This document shows, in pieces, positions 1 to 7,300 of a DNA stretch of 11,928 bases. This DNA is from Thermodesulfobacteriales bacterium. Its GTDB lineage: Bacteria; Desulfobacterota_D; UBA1144; Nemesobacterales; UBA2774. The notes beneath the pieces are model-generated. The model was not told where the DNA came from, did no database searches, and was given only the letters and a program-made list of their open reading frames with translations. Location: contig SPCL01000057.1 in NCBI GenBank assembly GCA_004525335.1, forward strand, positions 1-11,928, read 5' to 3'. The position numbers and the translations under genes were made by a program. Each line of letters starts with the position of its first letter. Within the stretch, counting starts at the first letter, position 1.

Positions 1-2
1 AT

Positions 3-221
3 TCTAAGAGAATAAACCGCGAGCGTGAAACCGTCTACGAGTTTGATAAACAAGAAACTCTTAGTTCTATAAAGAAAGCAACTAGCAGCAAAACTAAACC
101 AGCCAAAGAGGGGCAAAGCAAAAAGTACAGAGAACTAATAAAATCAAAAAACAGCCAAATAAACACTCTGGAAAACAAGATGAAACAATTGGAAGAAAAA
201 CTATCGAAAGCAGGGAATTAG
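3..221 (+). CDS. 3' end of an unidentified gene, lysine-rich with coiled-coil C-terminus
   Basis: Only this + strand frame stays open from the window edge. It reads 72 codons to a TAG at 219-221; the other two + frames stop within the first 15 bases. The start lies outside the window. The visible tail is very hydrophilic. It opens with a basic stretch (SKRINRERETVYEFDKQ), passes through a Ser/Lys-rich linker, and ends in a probable coiled coil with heptad-like spacing (SQINTLENKMKQLEEKLSKAGN region, about the last 24 residues). No domain is recognisable, so no function is assigned. It converges on trxA with a 22-base gap and no obvious terminator. The open frame and stop are seen directly. 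That it is a real gene is inferred from length, composition and the tight convergent packing. Confidence 0.6.
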   Translation, partial: SKRINRERETVYEFDKQETLSSIKKATSSKTKPAKEGQSKKYRELIKSKNSQINTLENKMKQLEEKLSKAGN

Positions 222-243
222 CTATAAACAAAGTCAGCCAAGC

Positions 244-576
244 TTAAGCTAGTGATCTTTCAACTACCTTTTCTATTTCCCCTTTTGGAACAGCGCCTAT
301 AATTTGATCCACTGCCTCTCCGCCCTTAAACATAATAATAGTCGGGATACTTCTAATACCAAATTTCATAGTCGTAGACTGGTTTTCATCTACATTCATT
401 TTTCCTACTTTGATTTTTCCTTCATAAGTAGAAGAGATTTCTTCTACAATAGGTGCAATCGCTTTGCAAGGTCCACACCATGGAGCCCAAAAATCTACTA
501 ACACAGGCACATCACTTTTTACTACTTCTGACTCAAAATTCGAGTCGCTTATTTCAATTATTGCATCACTAGCCAT
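244..576 (-). CDS. trxA: Thioredoxin
   Basis: A 110-residue single-domain thioredoxin, the usual length for a cytoplasmic TrxA with no signal peptide. The redox site WCGPC is at residues 33-37 within the classic VDFWAPWCGPCK context. The buried Asp27 and the cis-proline (Pro78, in IRSIPT) are both present. The family reduces protein disulfides such as ribonucleotide reductase, PAPS reductase, peroxiredoxins and cytoplasmic MsrA, and is recharged by thioredoxin reductase. The ATG at 576 is preceded by AAGGAG (583-588) at 6 bases, which fixes the start. The gene lies downstream of, and on the same strand as, the TolC-family gene, but has its own promoter (607-634). It ends in TAA, 22 bases from the convergent partial gene on the left. 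Identification is very secure. Confidence 0.97.
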   Translation of the reverse strand: MASDAIIEISDSNFESEVVKSDVPVLVDFWAPWCGPCKAIAPIVEEISSTYEGKIKVGKMNVDENQSTTMKFGIRSIPTIIMFKGGEAVDQIIGAVPKGEIEKVVERSLA

Positions 577-582
577 TTAATT

Positions 583-588
583 CTCCTT
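583..588 (-). promoter_or_regulatory. trxA ribosome binding site
   Basis: Read on the minus strand this is AAGGAG, 6 bases before the trxA ATG. It is a near-ideal Shine-Dalgarno and decides the start. Confidence 0.85.
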
Positions 589-606
589 AAATACAATTTA
601 AATGAT

Positions 607-634
607 ATTATATCTGAAATGGTGTGTATGTCAC
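607..634 (-). promoter_or_regulatory. trxA promoter (sigma70-type)
   Basis: On the minus strand, GTGACA (629-634) is followed after 16 bases by a perfect TATAAT (607-612), placing the transcript start about 25 bases before the trxA ATG. The -35 hexamer matches consensus at 5 of 6 positions. It lies inside the nearer copy of a 16-bp tandem duplication, so a second copy of the same hexamer sits at 645-650. This is a sequence-based prediction from the consensus match and position. Confidence 0.7.
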
Positions 635-654
635 ATGGTGTGTATGTCACATGG
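619..654. repeat. 16-bp tandem duplication in the trxA promoter
   Basis: ATGGTGTGTATGTCAC occurs twice back to back (619-634 and 635-650) without a mismatch, followed by a further ATGG (651-654), giving 2.25 copies. On the trxA strand each unit begins GTGACA, the -35 hexamer of the trxA promoter. The repeat may be a replication-slippage duplication or a pair of regulator sites. Confidence 0.9.
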
Positions 655-698
655 TTTAACTGGTTCTTCATGCTTAAGGACATAAAGGTGAAAAGAGC

Positions 699-2210
699 TT
701 ACTCTTCTATTATAACCCCTTCTTTTTCAAGTAACGTTCCCTTTGCACGCTCAAGCTCAGCAAGCGCAATATTATAGTTGGCTATGGCTGTAATCTCTCT
801 CACTCCGGCGTCAATTAAGTCTCTCTGAGCCTCTAGCACCTCACGCGTGGTCCCTATTCCAACATTCAAGCGCTCCTGCTCATTAATTACTACTTCTTTA
901 GCAAGCTCCACGGATACATGTGCTGCATCAATGGCCCTGAGACTGTTCTCAATCTCTCTGATTGCGCTCTTCACATCAAGGGCTACATCGTCTTCTGTTT
1001 TCTTAAGAGTTATTTCACTTCTATCAAACTCAGCACTTGCTTTAACATATTGCCCCCGCGCTGTTCTATTGAATATTGGGAAGCTAAAGACGCCAAGTAT
1101 CTGCCAAGTGGTAAAATCAGCTCCGAAAATCTGGCTAAAAGCTTCACCTGATCCTAAAAATTGTGACGGTATCGGCTCAGGATCTCCACCAAAGCTAAGC
1201 CTGTCTGGATTTTCATCTCCTCCTAAGCCCTGCAACTGCACGCCGCCTTCAACTGCCAACCTTGGGAGCCTCTGATTTGAGTAGTAATGCTTAAAAGTTT
1301 TTCTATTTTCTATGTCAAGTTTGGCTTGTTCTATTTCTGGTCTTTCTCTGTAAGCTTCATCAAGGGACTCTTCTTCGTTGAATAGAAAAACCTCAGTAGT
1401 AGGTTCATCTATTGCATTGATATTCTGTGACAGATCCATTGCAAGTACATTTTTGAGATTATCTTCCGTAGCTTGTAGTGTATTCTCAGCCCTAATAACA
1501 TCGAGCTCTCTAGCAGCTACTTCAGATTTAGCCTGAGTAACCGCAACTGGCGGCAGCACACCAACTTCTACCTGAATCTCATTTCTATTTTGAAGATCTT
1601 GAGCTAATTCAAGAGCTTTTCTCTCAAGCTCAAGATTTTGCCTAGCTGCAACAAGCAGCCAATATCTTGTTTCTACTTCGAGAATAACGTTTGTTACTAC
1701 GTTCTCAAATTCTTTCATAGAGATTTGATTTGATCGTCTGGCTGTTATAACAAAAGTGTTGTTAACATTTACGCCAAAGTTGCGGAGCAGCTCCTGTCCT
1801 ATAGAAAACCCGAGATTGTTAAACCAGCTAGGACTCAGATCATCAATCGGAGAATCCGTATCAGTCCTGGTTGAAGAAAAATTTAAGACATCATAAAATG
1901 TTCCGGTAGAAAACTGACCTTCTATATTTCCAGTGAGATTAAATTCTTTTTGATTAATTGTTCCCGTTGGTATAAAGGTGCTCACACTAGGAGTCTCTCC
2001 GTCATTATAGAAGGAGCTTATATTCAAAATTGGGTCAAAGGCGCCCTTTTGAGTTGTAATCTCACTCTCTGAAACAACTACGTTTTCCTTTTCAATCTGA
2101 ATATCCCGGTTGTTTTCAAGAGCAATTATGACCGCATCTTTAACAGACAAGTCCATAGCTGTGGCAGTTGCTGTCATCGCAAGCAATAACAACAGCAGTG
2201 TCTTAATCAT
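699..2210 (-). CDS. TolC-family outer-membrane efflux channel
   Basis: This 503-residue protein is the outer-membrane exit duct of a tripartite efflux pump. Residues 1-18 form a Sec signal peptide (MIK, a leucine run, then ATATA before Met-Asp). The mature part starts with LSVKDAVIIALENNRDIQ, the opening helix of the outer-membrane efflux protein (OEP) family. Two OEP halves follow: long helical stretches at about 160-260 and 385-495, with beta-barrel and loop segments between and before them. Length and architecture are normal for TolC/OprM-like proteins. There is no lipobox Cys after the signal, so it resembles TolC more than the OprM lipoproteins. The start at 2210 is chosen because AGGAGG (2216-2221) lies 5 bases upstream and the signal peptide begins there; an upstream TTG at 2258 has no such support. 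It is divergent from tetR-MFP-RND and is its likely partner. Confidence 0.93.
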   Translation of the reverse strand: MIKTLLLLLLAMTATATAMDLSVKDAVIIALENNRDIQIEKENVVVSESEITTQKGAFDPILNISSFYNDGETPSVSTFIPTGTINQKEFNLTGNIEGQFSTGTFYDVLNFSSTRTDTDSPIDDLSPSWFNNLGFSIGQELLRNFGVNVNNTFVITARRSNQISMKEFENVVTNVILEVETRYWLLVAARQNLELERKALELAQDLQNRNEIQVEVGVLPPVAVTQAKSEVAARELDVIRAENTLQATEDNLKNVLAMDLSQNINAIDEPTTEVFLFNEEESLDEAYRERPEIEQAKLDIENRKTFKHYYSNQRLPRLAVEGGVQLQGLGGDENPDRLSFGGDPEPIPSQFLGSGEAFSQIFGADFTTWQILGVFSFPIFNRTARGQYVKASAEFDRSEITLKKTEDDVALDVKSAIREIENSLRAIDAAHVSVELAKEVVINEQERLNVGIGTTREVLEAQRDLIDAGVREITAIANYNIALAELERAKGTLLEKEGVIIEE

Positions 2211-2215
2211 CCTTA

Positions 2216-2221
2216 CCTCCT
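2216..2221 (-). promoter_or_regulatory. Ribosome binding site of the TolC-family gene
   Basis: On the minus strand this is a perfect AGGAGG 5 bases before the ATG at 2210. It selects that start over the TTG at 2258. Confidence 0.85.
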
Positions 2222-2281
2222 GGCATATACAACACCTTATGTTTAACACTATCAGCAAATTCCGTATTCATATTCTTAAAA

Positions 2282-2310
2282 TATATAGATGATTTGTTAA
2301 GGTATTTCAA
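2282..2310 (-). promoter_or_regulatory. Promoter of the TolC-family gene
   Basis: On the minus strand, TTGAAA (2305-2310) and TATATA (2282-2287) are separated by exactly 17 bases, a good sigma70-type promoter about 70 bases upstream of the ATG. An operator-like site at 2327-2342 lies 16 bases upstream of the -35 box, so a bound TetR-type protein could influence it. This is predicted from sequence only. Confidence 0.6.
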
Positions 2311-2326
2311 CAAGCTTTCCTTCCCG

Positions 2327-2342
2327 GTTATCAACTACTTAC
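2327..2342. promoter_or_regulatory. Degenerate operator-like site on the tolC side
   Basis: GTTATCAACTACTTAC matches the GTAAGTAACTACTTAC register of the palindrome next to tetR at 13 of 16 positions, including an exact shared AACTACTTAC. The left arm is poor, so this is more half-site than palindrome. It may be a second, weaker site for the TetR regulator acting on the divergent channel gene. The sequence match is direct; binding is inferred. Confidence 0.4.
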
Positions 2343-2418
2343 ACAAGAGTTCGGCATTCACAAAACTCTTTCATATAATTCATTTATATGTTTTAAAAGC
2401 TGATTTATATTAACTATC

Positions 2419-2479
2419 TTGACACAAAGTTTCATACTTGCTTGACATAAGGTTTCATACTTGACACAAAGTTTCATAA
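2419..2479. repeat. Three direct repeats of TTGACAYAARGTTTCATA
   Basis: Near-identical 18-bp copies start at 2419, 2442 and 2461. Copies 1 and 3 are identical over the 18 bases. Copy 2 differs at two (TTGACATAAGGTTTCATA). Start-to-start spacing is 23 then 19 bases. Each begins with a perfect -35 hexamer TTGACA, yet no good -10 lies 16-18 bases downstream of any copy. That makes an array of protein-binding sites at least as likely as stacked promoters. The array lies between the tolC promoter and the tetR operator, directly upstream of the efflux operon. Confidence 0.85.
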
Positions 2480-2488
2480 CTGGTAGCT

Positions 2489-2510
2489 TGTAAGTAACTA
2501 CTTACTTACA
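2489..2510. promoter_or_regulatory. Candidate TetR operator upstream of tetR
   Basis: A perfect inverted repeat, TGTAAGTA-N6-TACTTACA, ends 20 bases before the tetR ATG. A second overlapping register, GTAAGT-AACT-ACTTAC, occupies 2490-2505, so three half-sites are interleaved. TetR/AcrR-family repressors are homodimers that bind palindromes of this size next to their own genes and often control an adjacent RND pump. The palindrome is seen directly; the regulator assignment is inferred from position and family habit. Confidence 0.6.
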
Positions 2511-2530
2511 TCCTACAGGTATATAGAAAA

Positions 2531-3169
2531 ATGTCAACAGAAAAAGCCACAGAAAAAGCAAGTTCAAACCAACCTGAAAAAACAAACACTAGAGAAAAGA
2601 TACTAGAAACAGCTATTGAGCTATTTGCTAAGAAGGGGTTCAACGGCACAACAACAAAAGAGATTGCAGAAGCGGCAGAGGTAAATGAATCCCTAATTTT
2701 CAGACATTTTTCTACCAAGAAAGAACTTTACGGCGCAATTATCGAACAAAAAATAGATGAAGAACCGGGAATTGAACTTCCACTTCACAAGTATAAAGAT
2801 ACCAAAGATGACTACTTAATCTTTAAATCTATTGCCGAAAGAATGCTAGATAAATGCGGGAAAGATTCAAGTTTTATAAGACTTCTTCATTTTAGCGCGC
2901 TTGAGGGTCATGAGTTATCCGACATGTTTTTCAGCACCTATGTTGAGTATATAGACATGCTGCTGTGTGATTATATAGAAATTAGAATCGCTGATGGAGC
3001 TTTTAAAAAGATACATCCGCTCAGCGCTTCTCAGGCATTTATTGGAATGGTTGTAAATCACATAATAGTCCAGGAGCTGTTTGGAGGAAAGAAGAGAAAT
3101 AAAGTTAACAACGAAGAACTTGTACAAACTTTTGTGACTGTCTTTCTAGACGGAATAAAAAACACATAG
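2531..3169 (+). CDS. TetR/AcrR-family transcriptional regulator
   Basis: A 212-residue one-component repressor, the typical family length. A polar, Lys/Glu-rich leader of about 19 residues precedes the DNA-binding domain at 20-70 (TREKILETAIELFAKKGFNG, then TTKEIAEAAEVNESLIFRHF). The helix-turn-helix falls at about 41-60, followed by the usual STKKELY. Residues 75-212 form the variable, helical ligand-binding and dimerisation domain, which gives no hint of the ligand. It is the first gene of a + strand run with the MFP (85-base gap) and the RND permease, and is divergent from the channel gene, so it probably represses one or both. The upstream AGG (2517-2519) is a weak Shine-Dalgarno, 11 bases away. 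TATATA at 2520-2525 lies 5 bases before the ATG, so a very short or absent leader is possible. Confidence 0.9.
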   Translation: MSTEKATEKASSNQPEKTNTREKILETAIELFAKKGFNGTTTKEIAEAAEVNESLIFRHFSTKKELYGAIIEQKIDEEPGIELPLHKYKDTKDDYLIFKSIAERMLDKCGKDSSFIRLLHFSALEGHELSDMFFSTYVEYIDMLLCDYIEIRIADGAFKKIHPLSASQAFIGMVVNHIIVQELFGGKKRNKVNNEELVQTFVTVFLDGIKNT

Positions 3170-3254
3170 GGTATTGATAAAATCAGGGGTCAGCTTAACA
3201 AACATTCAACAAGTCGAAATTACGACAAACAATTTCACTTCAAGAGGAACTTAA

Positions 3255-4355
3255 ATGAAACCTTATAGCACGAGTTTTTTAAGTATTACACTAATAGCAA
3301 TTTTTTTATTGATCCAATCATCTCAGTCACTCGCCCAAGCACCGCCTGCTGCGCCTGTAGTTGTGGATAAAGTACAACAAGAAACTCTTCAGAAACCAGT
3401 TACGCTAGTAGGAGCGGTTGAACCTGACAAGAGGAGCATTATAGCAAGTGAGATTGAAGGCTTAGTCGAGAGTCTCTCGGGAACAGAAGGCACATTCGTT
3501 AATAAAGGGGATGTAATTGCTAAATTCAATACCCGGTCTATTGAAATTGACTTAACAGAAGCTAAGGCTAACAAAAGAGAGGCGCAAGCTCGTTATCAGC
3601 TTGCAAGAAAGAACTTAGTCCGTTTTCAGGAACTAGAACAAAAAGGCGTAGCATCTACTCAACAGCTACAGGATGCCGAATCTGAGAAATCTGCGCTTAA
3701 CGCTAGAATCGCACAATTTCAGGCTCATGTTGAGGGGTTAGAATATGACATAGAAAAATCAAATATAGAGGCTCCATTCAGCGGGTTCGTTACCGAAGAA
3801 TACACGGAAGTCGGGCAGTGGGTCCAAAAAGGTGGACCGGTGGTTGAGCTTATAGATATAAATGTTGCAGAAATTAGCATTGATATGCCAGAGCGTTATA
3901 TAAGTAAAGTGAACAAAGGCTTAGGTGTAATTGTTAATTTTGACGCGCTCCCTGATCTAAGCATTAAAGGAGAAATAACATCTCTAGTCCCTCAAGCCGA
4001 TAAAGAAACCAGGACTTTCCCTGTAAAAATAAAATTAGATAATAAAGACGGGATTATTAAAAGCGGAATGGTAGCCCGCGTCTCTTTTCCTATAGGTAAC
4101 CCTTCTACCGTAAAATTGGTTCCTAAAGACGCCGTAGTTACACGAAACAATGCAAACTTCATTTATATTATAACCGAGGGGGCAGCACAACCTCTCTCGG
4201 TCACCACAGGAATGGCTTTTGAGGACAAAATTCAAGTTATTGGACCTGTTGAAATCGGGCAGTTAGTCGTGGTAAAGGGCAACGAGAGACTAATGCCGAA
4301 TCAGCCGGTAAAAATACTGAATCAAGACCTTGAAGAAAAACAAAAAGTTAATTAG
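3255..4355 (+). CDS. RND efflux periplasmic adaptor (membrane-fusion protein)
   Basis: A 366-residue HlyD/AcrA-type adaptor that bridges the RND pump and the outer-membrane channel in the periplasm. Residues 1-28 are a Sec signal peptide ending SLAQA. No lipobox Cys is seen, so the mature protein is probably not lipidated, unlike AcrA or MexA. The domain order follows the family: beta-strand start (about 35-58), first lipoyl half (60-92), alpha-helical hairpin (95-170), second lipoyl half (172-202, with IEAPFSGFV), beta-barrel (205-280, with an ISIDMPE strand) and membrane-proximal domain (285-355). The hairpin is short, about 35 residues per helix. AGAGGA (3243-3248) lies 6 bases before the ATG. 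The RND gene follows after 25 bases, so the two are co-transcribed and form one pump with the divergent TolC-type gene. Confidence 0.94.
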   Translation: MKPYSTSFLSITLIAIFLLIQSSQSLAQAPPAAPVVVDKVQQETLQKPVTLVGAVEPDKRSIIASEIEGLVESLSGTEGTFVNKGDVIAKFNTRSIEIDLTEAKANKREAQARYQLARKNLVRFQELEQKGVASTQQLQDAESEKSALNARIAQFQAHVEGLEYDIEKSNIEAPFSGFVTEEYTEVGQWVQKGGPVVELIDINVAEISIDMPERYISKVNKGLGVIVNFDALPDLSIKGEITSLVPQADKETRTFPVKIKLDNKDGIIKSGMVARVSFPIGNPSTVKLVPKDAVVTRNNANFIYIITEGAAQPLSVTTGMAFEDKIQVIGPVEIGQLVVVKGNERLMPNQPVKILNQDLEEKQKVN

Positions 4356-4380
4356 CAACAGAAATTATAAGAGGATTTAA

Positions 4381-7300
4381 ATGAAATTAGTTGACATCTC
4401 TATCAAAAAACCTGTTAGCGTAGCAGTCGGAGTAATATTTATAATACTTTTCGGCTTTATCGCTCTTTTCAAAATTCCAGTACAGCTAACGCCCGATGTA
4501 GACAAGCCCACTATAACTGTAAGCACATTTTGGCAGGGAGCTAGTCCCCAGGAAGTGGAGACAGAAATTGTCCGTGAGCAAGAAGATGAGCTCAAAACCC
4601 TAGACAATCTTGTTGAAATGACAAGCGAAAGTCAGGACTCAAATGGAAGTATTGTTCTCGAATTTGCAATTGGGACTGATATTGACGCTGCGGTTGTAGA
4701 TGTTTCCAACAAACTTAATCAAGTCGAAGAATATCCTGATGATGTTGATCAGCCTGTAATCAGTACAACTGATGTGCGGGGCAACGCAATGGCCTGGTTT
4801 ATATTGAAACCCAAAGTGGGCAACGATGTCGACATCTATCAATACCACGACTTCGCTGAAGATTTTATTAAGCCCCGGTTTGAAAGAGTCTCTGGGGTTG
4901 GCTCATCTAACGTTTTTGGGGGCTATGAGCGTGAGATGCAAGTTATAGTAGACCCCAACGCGCTTGCTGTTAGAGGCATCACGCTTTCTGAAATGGCGGA
5001 AGCCATAAGAAATGAAAATGACAACTACAGCGCAGGCGATTTTGACGAAGGCAAGAGACGATACATTGTAAGGACCGTAGGTGAGTACCAGTCTCCCGAG
5101 GATATAGAAAATGTAATCATAGCTAGAAAAAACGGCGCCCCTGTATATGTGAGAGATGTAGCAATGGTAAAGCTCGGATATAAAGACGCTGAATTCGCCG
5201 TGCGGCAAAACGGTGAGCCCGCCATCGCTATTAACGCGGTAAAGGAAAGTGGAGCAAACACGATTCTAGTTATGAAAGGGCTCGTACAAGCTGTGGAGGA
5301 ACTTAACCAGGGAGAGCTTCAAAAAACGGATCTCACTCTTTTTAATGTCTACGAAGAAACTAGCTATATCATAAGCGCAATCAATCTCGTTCAACAGAAT
5401 CTTATCATAGGTGGTTTACTTGCAGTATTAGTGCTGCTCCTCTTTTTAAGAAGCGCAAGCAGCACCCTCATAGTAGCCGCTGCAATTCCAATAAGCATAA
5501 TTGGAACATTTGTTGTAATGTCGGCACTAGGTAGAACAATTAATGTCATCAGCCTTGCCGGAATGGCATTTGCCGTAGGCATGGTTATAGACAACTCAAT
5601 TGTAGTGCTTGAGAATATCTATAGGCATATGCAGATGGGCAAATCCCGCGTTCAGGCTTCTTACGATGGAACCGTTGAGGTTTGGGGAGCCGTTCTTGCC
5701 AGCACTCTTACTACTGCTGCAGTATTCGTGCCCGTCATTTTCGTGCAAGACCAGGCTGGTCAACTCTTCCGTGATATAGCGATCGCAATTAGCGTATCTG
5801 TAATATTAAGCCTAATAGTTTCAATTACAGTTATACCAACAATATCGGCTAAGATTCTTAGCGTAGTTAAGCCAACACCTGGCAAAAACTTCTCTAACCT
5901 CTGGGGATTTGCCGATAGAGCTGAGAGGGTGTCAATCGGTATTTCAAACCTGGTAAGCCGAATACTCTTCAGCACCACAACACGGCTAGTGGTTGTATGT
6001 GGTTTTACTATTGGAACAATATTTCTTAGTTGGGTAATGATGCCCAAAACTGAATATCTCCCTGAAGGAAACAGGAACTTATTATTCGGAATTTTGATAC
6101 CGCCCCCTGGATACAATATTGGAGAATTTACTAACATCGGAATGCAAATCGAAGACGACCTACGGCCTTATTGGGAAGCTGAGGTAGGGTCTCCCGAAGC
6201 TAAAGAGCTTGATGGACCGCCGATGGAGAACTTCTTCTATGTTGCCACAGGTCGCCAAGCATTCATGGGATCTCGAGCTAAAGAAGCCGATAAAGTTAAA
6301 GGATTGATGGCTCCAATGCAGAGTACTTTAAGAAAAATCCCTGGCATGATTTCCATAGTTAGCCAATCAAGCATATTTCAAAGAGGTCTTGGAGAAGGAC
6401 GCTCAATTAATATCCAAATTACAGGACCTGAACTAGAAAAGCTCGTAGGCATAGCGCAAAAAGTGTTTTTCACTGCTATTCAAAAAATTCCAGGTGCTCA
6501 AATTCGCCCTATTCCGAGTCTTGATCTTGGCAATCCTGAGGTACAGCTAATTTTAAACAGAGAAAGAGCATCTGACGTTGGAATTACAAACCAGGAACTT
6601 GGATTTATGTTAAATGCTCTTGTAGATGGAGCCACAGTAAGTGAATTCCAAATCAATGGAGATGAGATTGACTTAACTCTAAGAGGGGAAGATCAATATG
6701 CCAGCCGTACCCACGAAATAGAAGATCTAATGATAAATACAGAAAGCGGCAAAATGCTCACAGTTGGATCAATCGCCGACGTGAATGTAACAACTGGACC
6801 AGAGCAGATAAACCACTATGAGCGTCAAAGAACAATTGCTATTTCTGTAATACCTCCTGAGGAAATGCCTCTTGAATCAGCAATCGAGCTTATTAACAGC
6901 GAAATTCTATTACCACTTAAAGAGAGCGGGGAGCTATCAGGATCCTATGACGCAGTACTTACCGGTTCAGCTGATGATCTAACGAAAACAAGAGAGGCTC
7001 TACAGTGGAATTTTATACTTGCCGCTTTAATCGCTTTTCTTCTCATGGCATCTCTTTTTGAGAGTTTTCTCTATCCACTGGTCATTATGTTCAGTGTCCC
7101 CCTTGCCTCATTTGGAGGATTTTTGGGGCTATTCATTTTGAACTTCTTTATTTATATGCCGCTCAACGTACTCACTATGCTAGGGTTTATAATCTTAATA
7201 GGGATTGTTGTGAATAACGCAATTCTTATTGTTCACCAAGCGCTCAATTACATTCGGGATGAAGGAATGGAGAATAATGAGGCAATTGTTGAATCAGTAA

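Noticed and set aside
847..1275. 142-codon + strand open frame inside the TolC-family gene
   Set aside because: It is antisense to a conserved domain of the channel protein, has no recognisable motif and shows the Ser-rich composition of a shadow frame.
2211..2258. Upstream TTG start for the TolC-family gene, adding 16 residues
   Set aside because: The extra residues (LIVLNIRCCICQEVR) would bury the signal peptide, and a perfect AGGAGG lies 5 bases before the ATG at 2210.
2419..2479. The triple repeat as a small CRISPR array
   Set aside because: Repeats are 18 bp with spacers of only 1-5 bases, and no cas gene is nearby; this is a promoter-region direct repeat.
3213..3226. GTCG...CGAC imperfect palindrome upstream of the adaptor gene
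   Set aside because: The arms are only 4 bp with an internal mismatch, and it does not resemble the tetR-proximal operator; short matches like this are expected by chance.
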